A stretch of DNA of 48,730 bases from an uncultured Phascolarctobacterium sp. (GTDB lineage: Bacteria; Bacillota; Negativicutes; Acidaminococcales; Acidaminococcaceae). This document shows positions 7,991 through 16,470 of the stretch, piece after piece. The position numbers were made by a program, and so were the translations under genes. Position 1 is the first letter of the stretch, and every line of letters begins with the position of its first letter. Below the pieces are notes generated by a model. It did not search any database. It saw only the letters and a list, made by a program, of their open reading frames with translations, and had not been told where the DNA came from. The stretch spans positions 1 to 48,730 of the forward strand of contig NZ_CAJMEH010000009.1 of assembly GCF_905212365.1 (NCBI RefSeq). Direction: 5' to 3'.

Positions 7991-9601
7991 ATGCAGGAAC
8001 TATTAGAAAAAATTGAAAAACGCCGGACCTTTGCCATTATTTCGCATCCTGACGCCGGCAAAACTACCTTAACGGAAAAGCTGCTGCTGTACGGCGGCGC
8101 TATTCATCTGGCAGGTTCCGTCAAAGCAAGAAAAAGCAATAAGCACGCTGTGTCCGACTGGATGGAAATTGAAAAGCAGCGCGGTATTTCCGTAACTTCC
8201 TCCGTACTGCAATTTGATTACGACGGCTACCGCGTTAATATTTTGGATACTCCCGGTCATCAGGACTTTTCCGAGGACACCTACCGGACGCTGATGGCTG
8301 CCGATAGCGCCGTTATGCTTATCGATGCGGCCAAGGGTGTAGAGCCGCAGACGAAGAAGCTCTTCTGGGTCTGCCACCGCCGTCATCTGCCTATTTTTAC
8401 CTTTATCAACAAACTGGACCGTTACGGACGCAATCCTTTCGACCTGATGGACGAGCTGGAAAAGGTTTTAGGCATTCGCGCTTATCCTGTCAACTGGCCC
8501 ATTGGCATCGACGGTCATTATAAGGGCGTATATGACCGCCTGCAAAACACTATCGAGCTGTTTGAGGACGATACCAGCCACGGCTCCAATAAACTGAAAT
8601 CTACCACCGGCTCTCTGGACGACCCTAAAATTAAGAAGATGCTGGGGGAGGAGCTGTACGAAAACCTGTGCAACGACATTGAGCTGCTGGATATGGCTGG
8701 CGACACCTTTGATTTGGATAAGGTAAACACAGGCGAGCTGACGCCAATGTTTTTCGGCAGCGCTATGACCAACTTCGGCGTGCAGAGCTTTTTGGAAAAA
8801 TTTTTGGAATTGTCTCCCAAGCCACAGCCTAGAACGCTGCAAGATGGTACAATAATAGAACCGGACAACGAAAAATTCTCTGCTTTTGTTTTCAAAATCC
8901 AAGCCAATATGAATCCTGCCCACCGTGACAGAATTTCTTTCATGCGCATTTGCTCCGGCGTTTTTGATAAGGGTATGAGCGTTTATCACAAGCAATCCGG
9001 CAAGCTAGTGAAGCTGGCGCAGCCGCAGCAATTTTTAGCGCAGGAGCGCACTATTGTAGAAAAGGCTTATCCCGGCGATATTATCGGCGTGTTTGACCCC
9101 GGTATTTTCGGCATCGGCGATTCCTTGAGCGACAATAGCTTAAAGCTGCAATTCGAGGATTTCCCCGTATTCCCGCCGGAAATTTTCGCCCGCGTGCAGC
9201 CCAAGGATTCCCTCAAGCGCAAGCAGTTTGAAAAGGGAATAATCCAGCTGTCGCAGGAAGGCGCTATTCAGGTGTTCCAGCAAAAGGGAGTAGGCCTGGA
9301 AAGCTATATCGTCGGCGTAGTCGGCGTACTGCAGCTGGAGGTGCTGGAATACCGCTTACTCAACGAATACAGCGCGCAGCTTTTGATGAATCAGCTGCCT
9401 TATTCGGTAGCACGTTGGGTATATGCGGAAGATAAAAAGCTTATCGACAATATTAAGGGTCTGGATAACGGTATGCTGGTGTACGATAAGAAGGAACGCC
9501 CGGTTATTCTCGTAAGCAACGAATGGTCCCTGAATTGGATTTTGGAGCGTAATCCCGGAATACAGTTTTTGACGGTGCCTGCAGATGTGGAAAAAATTTA
9601 A
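7991..9601 (+). CDS. prfC: Peptide chain release factor 3 (RF3)
   Basis: A 536-residue translational GTPase that recycles RF1/RF2 after termination. G1 is SHPDAGKTTLTEKLL (residues 18-32), G3 is DTPGHQDF and G4 is NKLD. The RF3-specific SDWMEIEKQRGISVTSSV stretch (switch I) is present, and the length is right. GGGGG stands upstream of the ATG. The last 17 bases overlap the start of the sensor kinase gene, which suggests translational coupling. Confidence 0.98.
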   Translation: MQELLEKIEKRRTFAIISHPDAGKTTLTEKLLLYGGAIHLAGSVKARKSNKHAVSDWMEIEKQRGISVTSSVLQFDYDGYRVNILDTPGHQDFSEDTYRTLMAADSAVMLIDAAKGVEPQTKKLFWVCHRRHLPIFTFINKLDRYGRNPFDLMDELEKVLGIRAYPVNWPIGIDGHYKGVYDRLQNTIELFEDDTSHGSNKLKSTTGSLDDPKIKKMLGEELYENLCNDIELLDMAGDTFDLDKVNTGELTPMFFGSAMTNFGVQSFLEKFLELSPKPQPRTLQDGTIIEPDNEKFSAFVFKIQANMNPAHRDRISFMRICSGVFDKGMSVYHKQSGKLVKLAQPQQFLAQERTIVEKAYPGDIIGVFDPGIFGIGDSLSDNSLKLQFEDFPVFPPEIFARVQPKDSLKRKQFEKGIIQLSQEGAIQVFQQKGVGLESYIVGVVGVLQLEVLEYRLLNEYSAQLLMNQLPYSVARWVYAEDKKLIDNIKGLDNGMLVYDKKERPVILVSNEWSLNWILERNPGIQFLTVPADVEKI

Positions 9602-11246
9602 GGGCGAGCTTATCTGTTTAAAATTAAATAAAAAGTTTTCTTTGTCGCAGCAAATCGTTATCCTGATTAGCCTAGTTGTTTGCGTAGCGCTTTTGCCAGC
9701 GTCTTTGTTTACCACCTATCGCGTGTCGAAGGTGATTTACGACCGCGTCAGCATTAACGCCGTAAGTATCAACAACATTCTGTGCAATTCTGAGGAAATT
9801 CAGTCCAGCTTAATTCAGCAAAATGCCAGCGCTGATCCCAGCGATGAAATCGACGCTTATATGACAGCCTACGTTAATGAGGTGGACCATTCGGACGAAG
9901 CCGGCGTAGCCATTTACGACAAGCATCACAATCTGCGCGTTATGTATAATCCCGGCAATCTGCCTAATTTTGAGGGAAGCGCCCGCAGCCTGATGGAACG
10001 GTACGCTTTGCGCAATACGATTAACTGGCGCGAAAATTATGACATACCCAATAAAGCGCTGGGCTTTGTGCGCGATACAAATAACGAAACCATCGGCTAT
10101 GTCGTTACGGGCTATTCCGACGATATTCTTAATAATTCTACCATCGATGCGGTTATGTTTTTGCTGCTGACTACGATGGTAGGCTTAATCGTCGGCATTG
10201 TAGGCGCTATCTTTTTGGCCGCCCGCATTAAAACGGTACTGTTTGGCTATGAGCCGGAAGAAATTGCCCGCCTGCTGCAGGAGCGCAATATTATTCTGAA
10301 TTCGGTACGCGAAGGCATTATCAACGTCAACAATCTAGGCATTATTACCGTAATCAATTCGGAGGCCCGCGACCTGCTGCGGCAGGCCGGTATAGCTAAC
10401 GGCAGCGATCTGCACGGCAAATATGCCACGGATGTATTGAAACATATTTCATTAAATGATATTATTAAAGATGGTAAAACCTTAGTTGATGCTACGACTA
10501 AATTCGGCAATATCGTTTTCGTCTTTACGGCCGTACCGCTGCTGTCCAGCAACCGTATTTTAGGCGCAGTTATTACCTTCCGCAAAAAGTCGGTAGTAGA
10601 GGAGATGGCAAACCAGCTGACGGGCTTTAAAAACTATGCGACGGCGCTCAGAGCGCAAACCCATGAGTTTATGAACAAGATGCACGTCATTATGGGGCTC
10701 ATTGAAATGAAGGCTTACGACGAACTGAAGAATTATACGCAGGAAATTGCGCATAACAGAAATTCTGAGGTTTCTTATGTCGTAACCCGTTTGAAGGATA
10801 TTACCCTTTCGGGCTTTATCTTAGGCAAGATGAGCCGCAGCCGTGAGCTGGCTATCGACTTCACGCTGACGGAGGAAAGCGAGCTGCGCGGCGATCTGGA
10901 GGTGCCGTCTGTACACGATTTGGTTCTTATCGTCGGGAATATTATTGAAAACTCCTTTGAGGCCCTCAAAAATTTTGACGGCGAACGCATTGTTAACCTG
11001 TCCATTCTTGATTTTGACAGGGAGATCGTCATTGTGGTCGAGGATTCCGGCCCGGGTATGAGCGAGGAGACAATTAAAAAGATTTATCAGCGCGGCTTCA
11101 GCAGCAAGAGCGACAGCGGCCACGGCTTTGGACTGTTTCTTGTTAAGCAGAGTATAGATAATCTTAATGGTACTATTACAGTTGAATCAGCAGAGGGTGA
11201 AGGAACCACCTTTACCATACGATTGCCCGTCAAGAAGGAGGACTAA
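9585..11246 (+). CDS. Sensor histidine kinase, CitA/DcuS type
   Basis: A 553-residue membrane kinase. One membrane segment is near residues 22-44 and a second near 188-212, bracketing a ~145-residue outside domain of the PAS/Cache-like type that binds carboxylates in this family. A cytoplasmic PAS domain follows (about 225-335). The phosphorylated histidine is H360 in RAQTHEFMNKMH, the family's signature; the ATPase domain has NIIENSFEAL, DSGPG and GHGFGLFLV. Kinases of this type usually sense citrate, malate, fumarate or similar acids; the ligand here is unknown. The start overlaps prfC by 17 bases; no strong ribosome site is visible, so the start is uncertain. The response regulator follows after 2 bases. 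Confidence 0.92.
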   Translation: MWKKFKGELICLKLNKKFSLSQQIVILISLVVCVALLPASLFTTYRVSKVIYDRVSINAVSINNILCNSEEIQSSLIQQNASADPSDEIDAYMTAYVNEVDHSDEAGVAIYDKHHNLRVMYNPGNLPNFEGSARSLMERYALRNTINWRENYDIPNKALGFVRDTNNETIGYVVTGYSDDILNNSTIDAVMFLLLTTMVGLIVGIVGAIFLAARIKTVLFGYEPEEIARLLQERNIILNSVREGIINVNNLGIITVINSEARDLLRQAGIANGSDLHGKYATDVLKHISLNDIIKDGKTLVDATTKFGNIVFVFTAVPLLSSNRILGAVITFRKKSVVEEMANQLTGFKNYATALRAQTHEFMNKMHVIMGLIEMKAYDELKNYTQEIAHNRNSEVSYVVTRLKDITLSGFILGKMSRSRELAIDFTLTEESELRGDLEVPSVHDLVLIVGNIIENSFEALKNFDGERIVNLSILDFDREIVIVVEDSGPGMSEETIKKIYQRGFSSKSDSGHGFGLFLVKQSIDNLNGTITVESAEGEGTTFTIRLPVKKED

Positions 11247-11248
11247 AC

Positions 11249-11953
11249 ATGATCAACGTATTGGTTGTTGAAGACGATCCGATGGTAGCCCAGCTCCATG
11301 AGCACTATCTTAGCCAGATTAAAGGCTATCAGCTATGCGGCATTGCCAATAACGGCGACATGGCTTTAAAGCTTTTGGCTCAGAAAAAGTACGATCTGCT
11401 CATTTTGGATATTTTTATGCCTACCATGGATGGCCTGCAGCTGCTGGCCAAGATACGCGATAATGCTTATGACGTGGACGTTATTATCGTCTCTGCGGCA
11501 AACGATAAGGATAAGATTAAGCAGGCGCTGCGTTTAGGCGCTGTCGACTATATTATCAAGCCCTTTGAATTTGAACGGTTTAACCTGGCGTTGAACAATT
11601 ATCTGAAGCGCTATCATATCGTAGAGGATCAGAACATTATCGAGCAGTCCGATTTGGACCAGACTATTATCCGGCAGGAGGATCAGGTACTTGTCAGCTT
11701 GCCGAAGGGACTCGATAAAAATACTTTAGGTACGGTATGGGAGTGTATCCGCAGCATCGACGGTATGTTTACTACGGAAGAAGTAGCCGTTAAGGTGGGC
11801 ATTTCCCGTGTATCCATCCGCAAATATCTGGAATTTTTAAAATCCCTGCATTTACTGAAGCTGGATTTGCATCGCGGCTCCGTGGGCCGTCCGGTATATA
11901 AATACCTGTGCCTAGATAAGCACAGCGATGTTTTGAAGGCCTATATTCAATAA
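11249..11953 (+). CDS. Response regulator, CitB/DcuR type
   Basis: A 234-residue partner of the kinase just upstream. The receiver domain (1-120) has the acidic pocket E8-D9-D10, the phosphorylated D54 in LILDIFMP, and K105 region YIIKPFEF. The C-terminal ~70 residues hold a winged helix-turn-helix (FTTEEVAVKVGISRVSIRKY). This fits the CitB/DcuR class that activates transport and fermentation genes for di- and tricarboxylates. AAGGAGG stands ahead of the ATG. Its target genes are not evident; the TctC gene at the right edge is far away. Confidence 0.95.
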   Translation: MINVLVVEDDPMVAQLHEHYLSQIKGYQLCGIANNGDMALKLLAQKKYDLLILDIFMPTMDGLQLLAKIRDNAYDVDVIIVSAANDKDKIKQALRLGAVDYIIKPFEFERFNLALNNYLKRYHIVEDQNIIEQSDLDQTIIRQEDQVLVSLPKGLDKNTLGTVWECIRSIDGMFTTEEVAVKVGISRVSIRKYLEFLKSLHLLKLDLHRGSVGRPVYKYLCLDKHSDVLKAYIQ

Positions 11954-11968
11954 AGTGAGGCTATAAAA

Positions 11969-12697
11969 ATGCAAGAGCCAATAAAAATTTTAGGCGTTCC
12001 CGTACATCCTCTGACCATGCAGCAATCGGTGGATTTTCTGGAGCAGCGTATGCTGGAAAAGGAGCAAACCTTCGTTGTCACCGCTAATGCAGAAATCATT
12101 ATGATGTGTCAGGAGGATGCAGGCTACAATAAAATCGTCAGTCAGGAGGCAGAGCTGGTGCTGCCTGACGGCGCGGGAGCTGTTTGGGCAGGGCGCTATT
12201 TGGGCCATAAGGTGCCGGAGCGCGTAGCAGGCTTTGACCTGTTTAATAAGCTATTGGCTTTGGCTGCAAAAAAAGGCTATAAGGCATTTTTCTTCGGCGG
12301 TTCGCCCAGCGTGGCGGAGTCCGCTAAAGCCAAGTCCGAAAGCCTCTATCCCGGAGTGCAGGTAGCAGGCTGCCACAACGGCTATTTTACGGAAGCGGAT
12401 GAGCCTGCGATTATCGAGGCTATTAACGCTTCCGGCGCAGATATGCTGTTTGTCGCGTTAGGCGCGCCCAAGCAGGAGAAATGGCTGCTGCAGCACAGAA
12501 AGCAGCTGCGTCCGCGCATTTTGATGGGCATCGGCGGCAGCTTCGACGTATTTGCCGGTAAAATGGAGCGAGCTCCTAAATGGATGCAGGACGCTTCGCT
12601 GGAGTGGGCCTTCCGCCTGTATAAACAGCCTAGCCGCTTTACCCGCATGCTGGCTTTGCCTAAATTTGTACTCAAGGTAATTTTTTCCGGTAAATAA
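11969..12697 (+). CDS. WecG/TagA/CpsF-family glycosyltransferase
   Basis: A 242-residue GT26-type transferase. Members move N-acetylmannosamine or a related sugar onto an undecaprenyl-diphosphate-linked sugar in surface polysaccharide or teichoic acid synthesis. The hallmark stretches are TANAEIIMM (near 38), LVLPDGAGAVWAG (near 67), FFFGGSPSVAESAK (near 110) and ALGAPKQEKW (near 161). It lies 15 bases after the response regulator and is probably the last gene of a five-gene run starting at 7406. The exact sugar cannot be read from sequence. Confidence 0.92.
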   Translation: MQEPIKILGVPVHPLTMQQSVDFLEQRMLEKEQTFVVTANAEIIMMCQEDAGYNKIVSQEAELVLPDGAGAVWAGRYLGHKVPERVAGFDLFNKLLALAAKKGYKAFFFGGSPSVAESAKAKSESLYPGVQVAGCHNGYFTEADEPAIIEAINASGADMLFVALGAPKQEKWLLQHRKQLRPRILMGIGGSFDVFAGKMERAPKWMQDASLEWAFRLYKQPSRFTRMLALPKFVLKVIFSGK

Positions 12698-12698
12698 G

Positions 12699-12743
12699 AT
12701 TTAACATAAATCTGCTTGCTGTTTGCCGTTATTTATGTTAAAT
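12699..12743. repeat. Perfect 13-base inverted repeat
   Basis: ATTTAACATAAAT at 12699-12711 and ATTTATGTTAAAT at 12731-12743 are exact inverted copies around a 19-base spacer. The stem is AT-rich with no T-run, so it looks more like a protein-binding dyad or a weak hairpin than a terminator. It lies immediately after the glycosyltransferase stop (12695-12697) and 16 bases before the psd promoter. Confidence 0.7.
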
Positions 12744-12758
12744 GTTTAACGGTTATCA

Positions 12759-12787
12759 TGGACAAAAATTATATCGTGTATTATAAT
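12759..12787 (+). promoter_or_regulatory. Probable promoter of psd-pssA-GT2
   Basis: TGGACA at 12759-12764 and a perfect TATAAT at 12782-12787 with a 17-base spacer. Transcription would start near 12794, inside the 5' arm of the hairpin that follows. Confidence 0.75.
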
Positions 12788-12832
12788 AAAGTGATGGAAT
12801 GAGCTTTGTCGCAAAGGCCGCCATCACTTTTT
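12788..12832 (+). terminator. Terminator-like hairpin directly after the -10 of psd
   Basis: AAAGTGATGG at 12788-12797 pairs with CCATCACTTT at 12821-12830, with an inner GCTTTG/CAAAGGC stem, and the 3' arm runs into five T. Polymerase arriving from upstream would make the whole hairpin and stop. RNA starting at the promoter just upstream would lack part of the 5' arm, so it could pass more easily. Alternatively it attenuates psd itself. Confidence 0.65.
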
Positions 12833-12880
12833 GTATATGTATAATGCTTTTATATAAAGCCATGGAAAGCGAGGCTGTTT

Positions 12881-13510
12881 ATGTTTATTGTCAAAGAAGG
12901 ATATCCCTTTATTATTGCATCTCTGGTTGTAGCCGCTGTTGTGTATTATCTGTTCGGAGCGGTATGGGCTGTTATTCCTGTTGTACTGGCGCTGTACTTT
13001 GCCTATTTCTTCCGCGATTTTCACCGCAGCATGCCCTATGACCCTAATATTTTATATTCTCCGGCCGACGGCACGGTCATGGGCGTAGAGGAAATTTATG
13101 ACGACGAATATTTAAACGAGCCCGCTTTAAAGCTGACGATTTTCCTTTCCGTTTTCAACGTGCATACCAATCGCAGTCCTTTGGACGGCGAAATTAAATA
13201 TCAACGCTATACCTGCGGCCAATTTGTGCCGGCCTACGAAAAATCTGCTTCCTTTGAAAACGAGCGTCATGCTATCGGCATTGACAACGGTCGGATGCGC
13301 TTTCTGGTCATTCAGGTAGCAGGCCTGCTGGCGCGCCGCATCGTGTCCTGGGTAACGGTGGGCCACCAGCTTAAACAGGGCGAAACCTATGGTATGATTA
13401 AATTCGGCTCCAGCACAGAGCTGATCGTACCGCGCAATGTGGAGATCACCGTGAAAAAGGGGCAAACCGTCGTTGGCGGCGTGACCGTAGTAGGGAGGAT
13501 TAAGGCATAA
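12881..13510 (+). CDS. psd: Phosphatidylserine decarboxylase proenzyme
   Basis: A 209-residue short-form enzyme that converts phosphatidylserine to phosphatidylethanolamine. Two hydrophobic segments occupy residues 9-43. SPADG (60-64) and FNVHTNRSP (92-100) are conserved. The self-cleavage site is in KFGSSTELIVP, between G176 and S177, which makes the pyruvoyl group; many relatives have LGST at this place. The stop codon overlaps the pssA start by one base (TAATG), so the two are translationally coupled. Confidence 0.96.
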   Translation: MFIVKEGYPFIIASLVVAAVVYYLFGAVWAVIPVVLALYFAYFFRDFHRSMPYDPNILYSPADGTVMGVEEIYDDEYLNEPALKLTIFLSVFNVHTNRSPLDGEIKYQRYTCGQFVPAYEKSASFENERHAIGIDNGRMRFLVIQVAGLLARRIVSWVTVGHQLKQGETYGMIKFGSSTELIVPRNVEITVKKGQTVVGGVTVVGRIKA

Positions 13511-14193
13511 TGAACTACCGTCGTCTTATACCCAACAGCATCAGCTCCGCCAGCTTGATTTTTGGCATACTGTCTATTTTTAAAACTATTCAGGGCGATT
13601 TTTTCTACGCGCCCATCTTCATAGTCATAGCCGTAATCTTTGATTCCTTGGATGGCCGTGCCGCCAGAGCCTTAGGCGTGGGCGGCGGCGATTTTGGCAA
13701 GGAAATGGATTCCTTATGCGATATGTGTTCTTTCGGCGTAGCTCCGGCTATTATGATTTACCAGTTTGGTATGCAGGAGCTGGGAGTGCCAGGGCAGGTT
13801 ATCGCAGCCTTATTTGCCGTAGGCGGCTGCTTGCGTTTAGCTCGCTTTAACTGTAATACTGGCGTTGTCCACGGTTATTTTCAGGGCATGCCCATTCCTG
13901 CGGGCGCTTGCTTTTTAGCGGCCTATGTTCTGAGCGGCTATCAGCTGAATGCTGTTATGACTGCTGCTATGACGCTGATAATCGCCATTATCATGTACAG
14001 TAACGTAAGATTTCCTGATTTTAAGGGCAAAGGCAATCCTATGTACAGGCTTCCTGTAATCATCGCGCTGGTTATCGGTGCGGTCATGCTCTTTGAGCGT
14101 CCTTCTGCCTGGCCCTTCATTTGTATGTTTACTTATACTATCGCCGGTATTATCAATCATATTTATCGCGCTGTAACCGGCAAAAATAAGTAA
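13510..14193 (+). CDS. pssA: CDP-diacylglycerol-serine O-phosphatidyltransferase
   Basis: A 227-residue membrane enzyme that makes phosphatidylserine, the substrate of the Psd encoded just upstream. The CDP-alcohol phosphotransferase signature is seen at D45, D48-G49, A52-R53, G63, D67 and D71, followed by SFGVAPA. About six or seven hydrophobic segments fill the rest. Length is in the range of the short Firmicutes form. Confidence 0.96.
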   Translation: MNYRRLIPNSISSASLIFGILSIFKTIQGDFFYAPIFIVIAVIFDSLDGRAARALGVGGGDFGKEMDSLCDMCSFGVAPAIMIYQFGMQELGVPGQVIAALFAVGGCLRLARFNCNTGVVHGYFQGMPIPAGACFLAAYVLSGYQLNAVMTAAMTLIIAIIMYSNVRFPDFKGKGNPMYRLPVIIALVIGAVMLFERPSAWPFICMFTYTIAGIINHIYRAVTGKNK

Positions 14194-14236
14194 CAAGACT
14201 TTGGGAGAAGTTTTGAGGGAGTAAAGGAGCCTTTTC

Positions 14237-15529
14237 ATGTATACCTATTTTGATATAATCATGATACCCCTGCAATTATTGATTATATTTTTTACTGTTT
14301 ATTACTTTTTTGTATCTTGGTTTGGCCTGTTCGGCAAGAAGAAGGAAGTAAAGATTTACGACGAAAGCAAGACCTTCGCGTTGGTGGTTTGCGCTCATAA
14401 CGAGGAAAGAGTAATCGCGCAGCTGGTGGATAATTTACGCAGGCTGCATTATAACAACGCTTTATACGACGTTTTCGTGGTAGCTGATAATTGCAGCGAT
14501 AATACGGCGCGAGTAGCCCGCGAAGCCGGCGCCTTAGTACACGAACGCTTCAGCGAAACGGGTAAGGGCAAGGGCTTTGCGCTGGCCTGGATGTTTGAGC
14601 GTTTGTTCAAGATGAAGCGCCAGTACGACGCTGTCTGCGTTTTTGACGCCGATAATTTGGTGCATCCAGATTTTCTGAAAGAAATGAACAGCCGTCTGTG
14701 CCATGGCGAAAAAATAATTCAGGGCTACATCGACGCGAAAAATCCTACGGATACTTGGGTATCTGGCGTGTTTGCGATATCCTTCTGGATTGTCAACCAT
14801 GTATGGAGCCTGGCAAAATACAATATGGGGCTGAGCTGCTGCCTGGGCGGCACCGGTATGTGCTTTGATACGCAGGTCTTAAAGCGGTACGGCTGGCGTG
14901 CCACCTGTCTGACGGAGGATATGGAATTTACTATTCAGGCTATGATGGAAAATATCCCCACGACCTGGGCTCACGACGCTATTATTTACGACGAAAAGCC
15001 CTTGACCTTCAAAGCGTCCTGGAATCAGCGCAAGCGTTGGTCCCAGGGACATTTTGACGTAGCCGACCGCTATCTGCTGCCCATGCTGAAAAAGGCATTC
15101 AAAAAGCGCAACATCGTAATGCTGGACTGCTCCGTCAATTTAATTCAGCCTTACTTTTTGATGGTGTCTACCTTTTTCGTGCTGTGCAGCTATATCAACA
15201 GCATCGAGCCTTTTTACACTAATATTTTGTACAAGGTTATTCCCTTGGAGGTCTGGACGATTATTGGCTTCGGACAATATATTTTCCCGGTAGCAGTGCT
15301 GTGGAAAATCCGCGCTTCCTTTAAATCATGGATGTATCTGCTGCTGTATCCCTTGTTTATTTACAGCTGGGTACCTATTACGGCCTTAGGCTGGTGGCAT
15401 CGCCATGACCATGAATGGAACCATACGCTGCACACCCGCGGCATCAGCTTCGACGACGTTATTATTCCGGAGGATGCAGTAAACGACGGGCCTAAAGAAG
15501 TAGTGTTCGCAAAAGAAAAAGAGAAATAA
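14237..15529 (+). CDS. Membrane glycosyltransferase, GT2 family
   Basis: A 430-residue protein with a membrane segment near residues 8-30, a GT-A catalytic domain (about 45-300) and two or three membrane segments at the C-terminus. Catalytic features are VVCAHNEE, FDADN (the DxD-type metal site), TEDMEF and the QRKRW motif typical of processive GT2 enzymes such as cellulose or hyaluronan synthases. The product is unknown. It starts 43 bases after pssA behind AAAGGAG and ends at a strong terminator. It probably contributes a surface glycan made alongside the lipid genes. Confidence 0.9.
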   Translation: MYTYFDIIMIPLQLLIIFFTVYYFFVSWFGLFGKKKEVKIYDESKTFALVVCAHNEERVIAQLVDNLRRLHYNNALYDVFVVADNCSDNTARVAREAGALVHERFSETGKGKGFALAWMFERLFKMKRQYDAVCVFDADNLVHPDFLKEMNSRLCHGEKIIQGYIDAKNPTDTWVSGVFAISFWIVNHVWSLAKYNMGLSCCLGGTGMCFDTQVLKRYGWRATCLTEDMEFTIQAMMENIPTTWAHDAIIYDEKPLTFKASWNQRKRWSQGHFDVADRYLLPMLKKAFKKRNIVMLDCSVNLIQPYFLMVSTFFVLCSYINSIEPFYTNILYKVIPLEVWTIIGFGQYIFPVAVLWKIRASFKSWMYLLLYPLFIYSWVPITALGWWHRHDHEWNHTLHTRGISFDDVIIPEDAVNDGPKEVVFAKEKEK

Positions 15530-15540
15530 ATTGTTATCTG

Positions 15541-15569
15541 GCTCCGCAGTAAAGGCTGCGGAGCTTTTT
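15541..15569 (+). terminator. Rho-independent terminator after GT2
   Basis: GCTCCGCAG at 15541-15549 pairs with CTGCGGAGC at 15556-15564 and is followed by five T. It closes the psd-pssA-GT2 unit. Confidence 0.93.
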
Positions 15570-15607
15570 CGTATGCGAGCAGAAATGTTGCAAATTTTTC
15601 ATACTTA

Positions 15608-15624
15608 CATCAGCTTTGCTGATG
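15608..15624. repeat. Small perfect hairpin upstream of the salvage operon
   Basis: CATCAGC and GCTGATG are exact inverted copies around a TTT loop. It has no T-run. It sits between the GT2 terminator and the operon promoters and could be a binding site. Confidence 0.45.
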
Positions 15625-15660
15625 GATAATGCAGTTTTTGACAGGTATTGAATGGTAAAA

Positions 15661-15765
15661 GTGTGCTATAATTATTATGTATAAAATTACGCGGCTTAAT
15701 TTTAAGTCAGTGCTTAATATGCTCGCAAAAATGTGCTGAAATGCAGTTCTGATTTGTGATATAAT
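15661..15765 (+). promoter_or_regulatory. Two tandem extended -10 promoters of the salvage operon
   Basis: TATAAT at 15667-15672 is preceded by TGC, and a second TATAAT at 15760-15765 by TGA; both are extended -10 sites with weak -35 boxes. A TTGACA at 15638-15643 is 23 bases from the first -10, too far to pair with it. The second lies 34 bases before the first gene. The 230 bases 15570-15799 hold no gene. Confidence 0.6.
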
Positions 15766-15799
15766 TATAAGAATAGAACTCGTTTAAAGGAGCTAAATC

Positions 15800-16468
15800 T
15801 TGATTAAAGGAATTCTTTTTGATTTTGACGGCACGCTGGCTAATACGATTGATTTAATCGTAGCGGCGTTTGAATACAGCTGCCAAAAAATTTTAGGAGT
15901 AAAGCCCGCGCGAGAGGCCATTATCAACACTATCGGCCTGCCCTTGGCCGACGCCTTTATTGTGCTGACGAATGCTCCTGATAAATTGGAGGAGCTGCGA
16001 GCCACTTACGGTTGGTTCAACAAAGAGCATCACGACACAATGATCGAGCCTATTCCCGGCGTGAAGGCGCTGCTGGCCGCTTTAAAAAAACGCGGCTTTA
16101 AAATAGCCGTAGTTACGTCCAAAAAGCCGCCCATGCTGCAGCGAGGGCTGGATTGTTTGGGCTTGTCGCAGTATATTGACGCTCAGGTTACAGTGCTGGA
16201 CACAGAATTTGGCAAGCCGCATCCTGCACCCGTACTTTTGGGCTGCCAGCGGTTGGGCCTGGAGCCGCAGGAATGCATTTGCGTAGGCGACAGCCCTTAT
16301 GATATGCAGAGCGGCAGATCAGCCGGTACAGTAACGGCTGCCGTCAAATATACGGCCTTTGCTTTGGACAAGGTATTGCTGGAGGGCGTTCCCGATTTCG
16401 TTATCGACGACCCTGAAGCTTTACTGGATCTTATAGAACATTTAAACAGAACGGAGGAAGATGATTAA
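15800..16468 (+). CDS. HAD-family phosphatase (phosphoglycolate phosphatase-like)
   Basis: A 222-residue haloacid-dehalogenase hydrolase. All four motifs are seen: DFDGTL with nucleophile D8 and acid D10, VTSKK, FGKPHP and CVGDSPYD. The cap region resembles PpaX/Gph. The start is TTG 15800 behind AAAGGAG. It opens the salvage operon and ends two bases before mtnP. Possible substrates are phosphoglycolate, a deoxypentose phosphate or DHAP-pathway intermediates; the sequence does not decide. A link to the MTA/5'-deoxyadenosine route is inferred from position only. Confidence 0.9.
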   Translation: MIKGILFDFDGTLANTIDLIVAAFEYSCQKILGVKPAREAIINTIGLPLADAFIVLTNAPDKLEELRATYGWFNKEHHDTMIEPIPGVKALLAALKKRGFKIAVVTSKKPPMLQRGLDCLGLSQYIDAQVTVLDTEFGKPHPAPVLLGCQRLGLEPQECICVGDSPYDMQSGRSAGTVTAAVKYTAFALDKVLLEGVPDFVIDDPEALLDLIEHLNRTEEDD

Positions 16469-16470
16469 GT

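Noticed and set aside
12799..13041. An 80-codon + strand frame overlapping psd
   Set aside because: It starts inside the hairpin and overlaps the clear psd frame; Cys-rich translation with no family.
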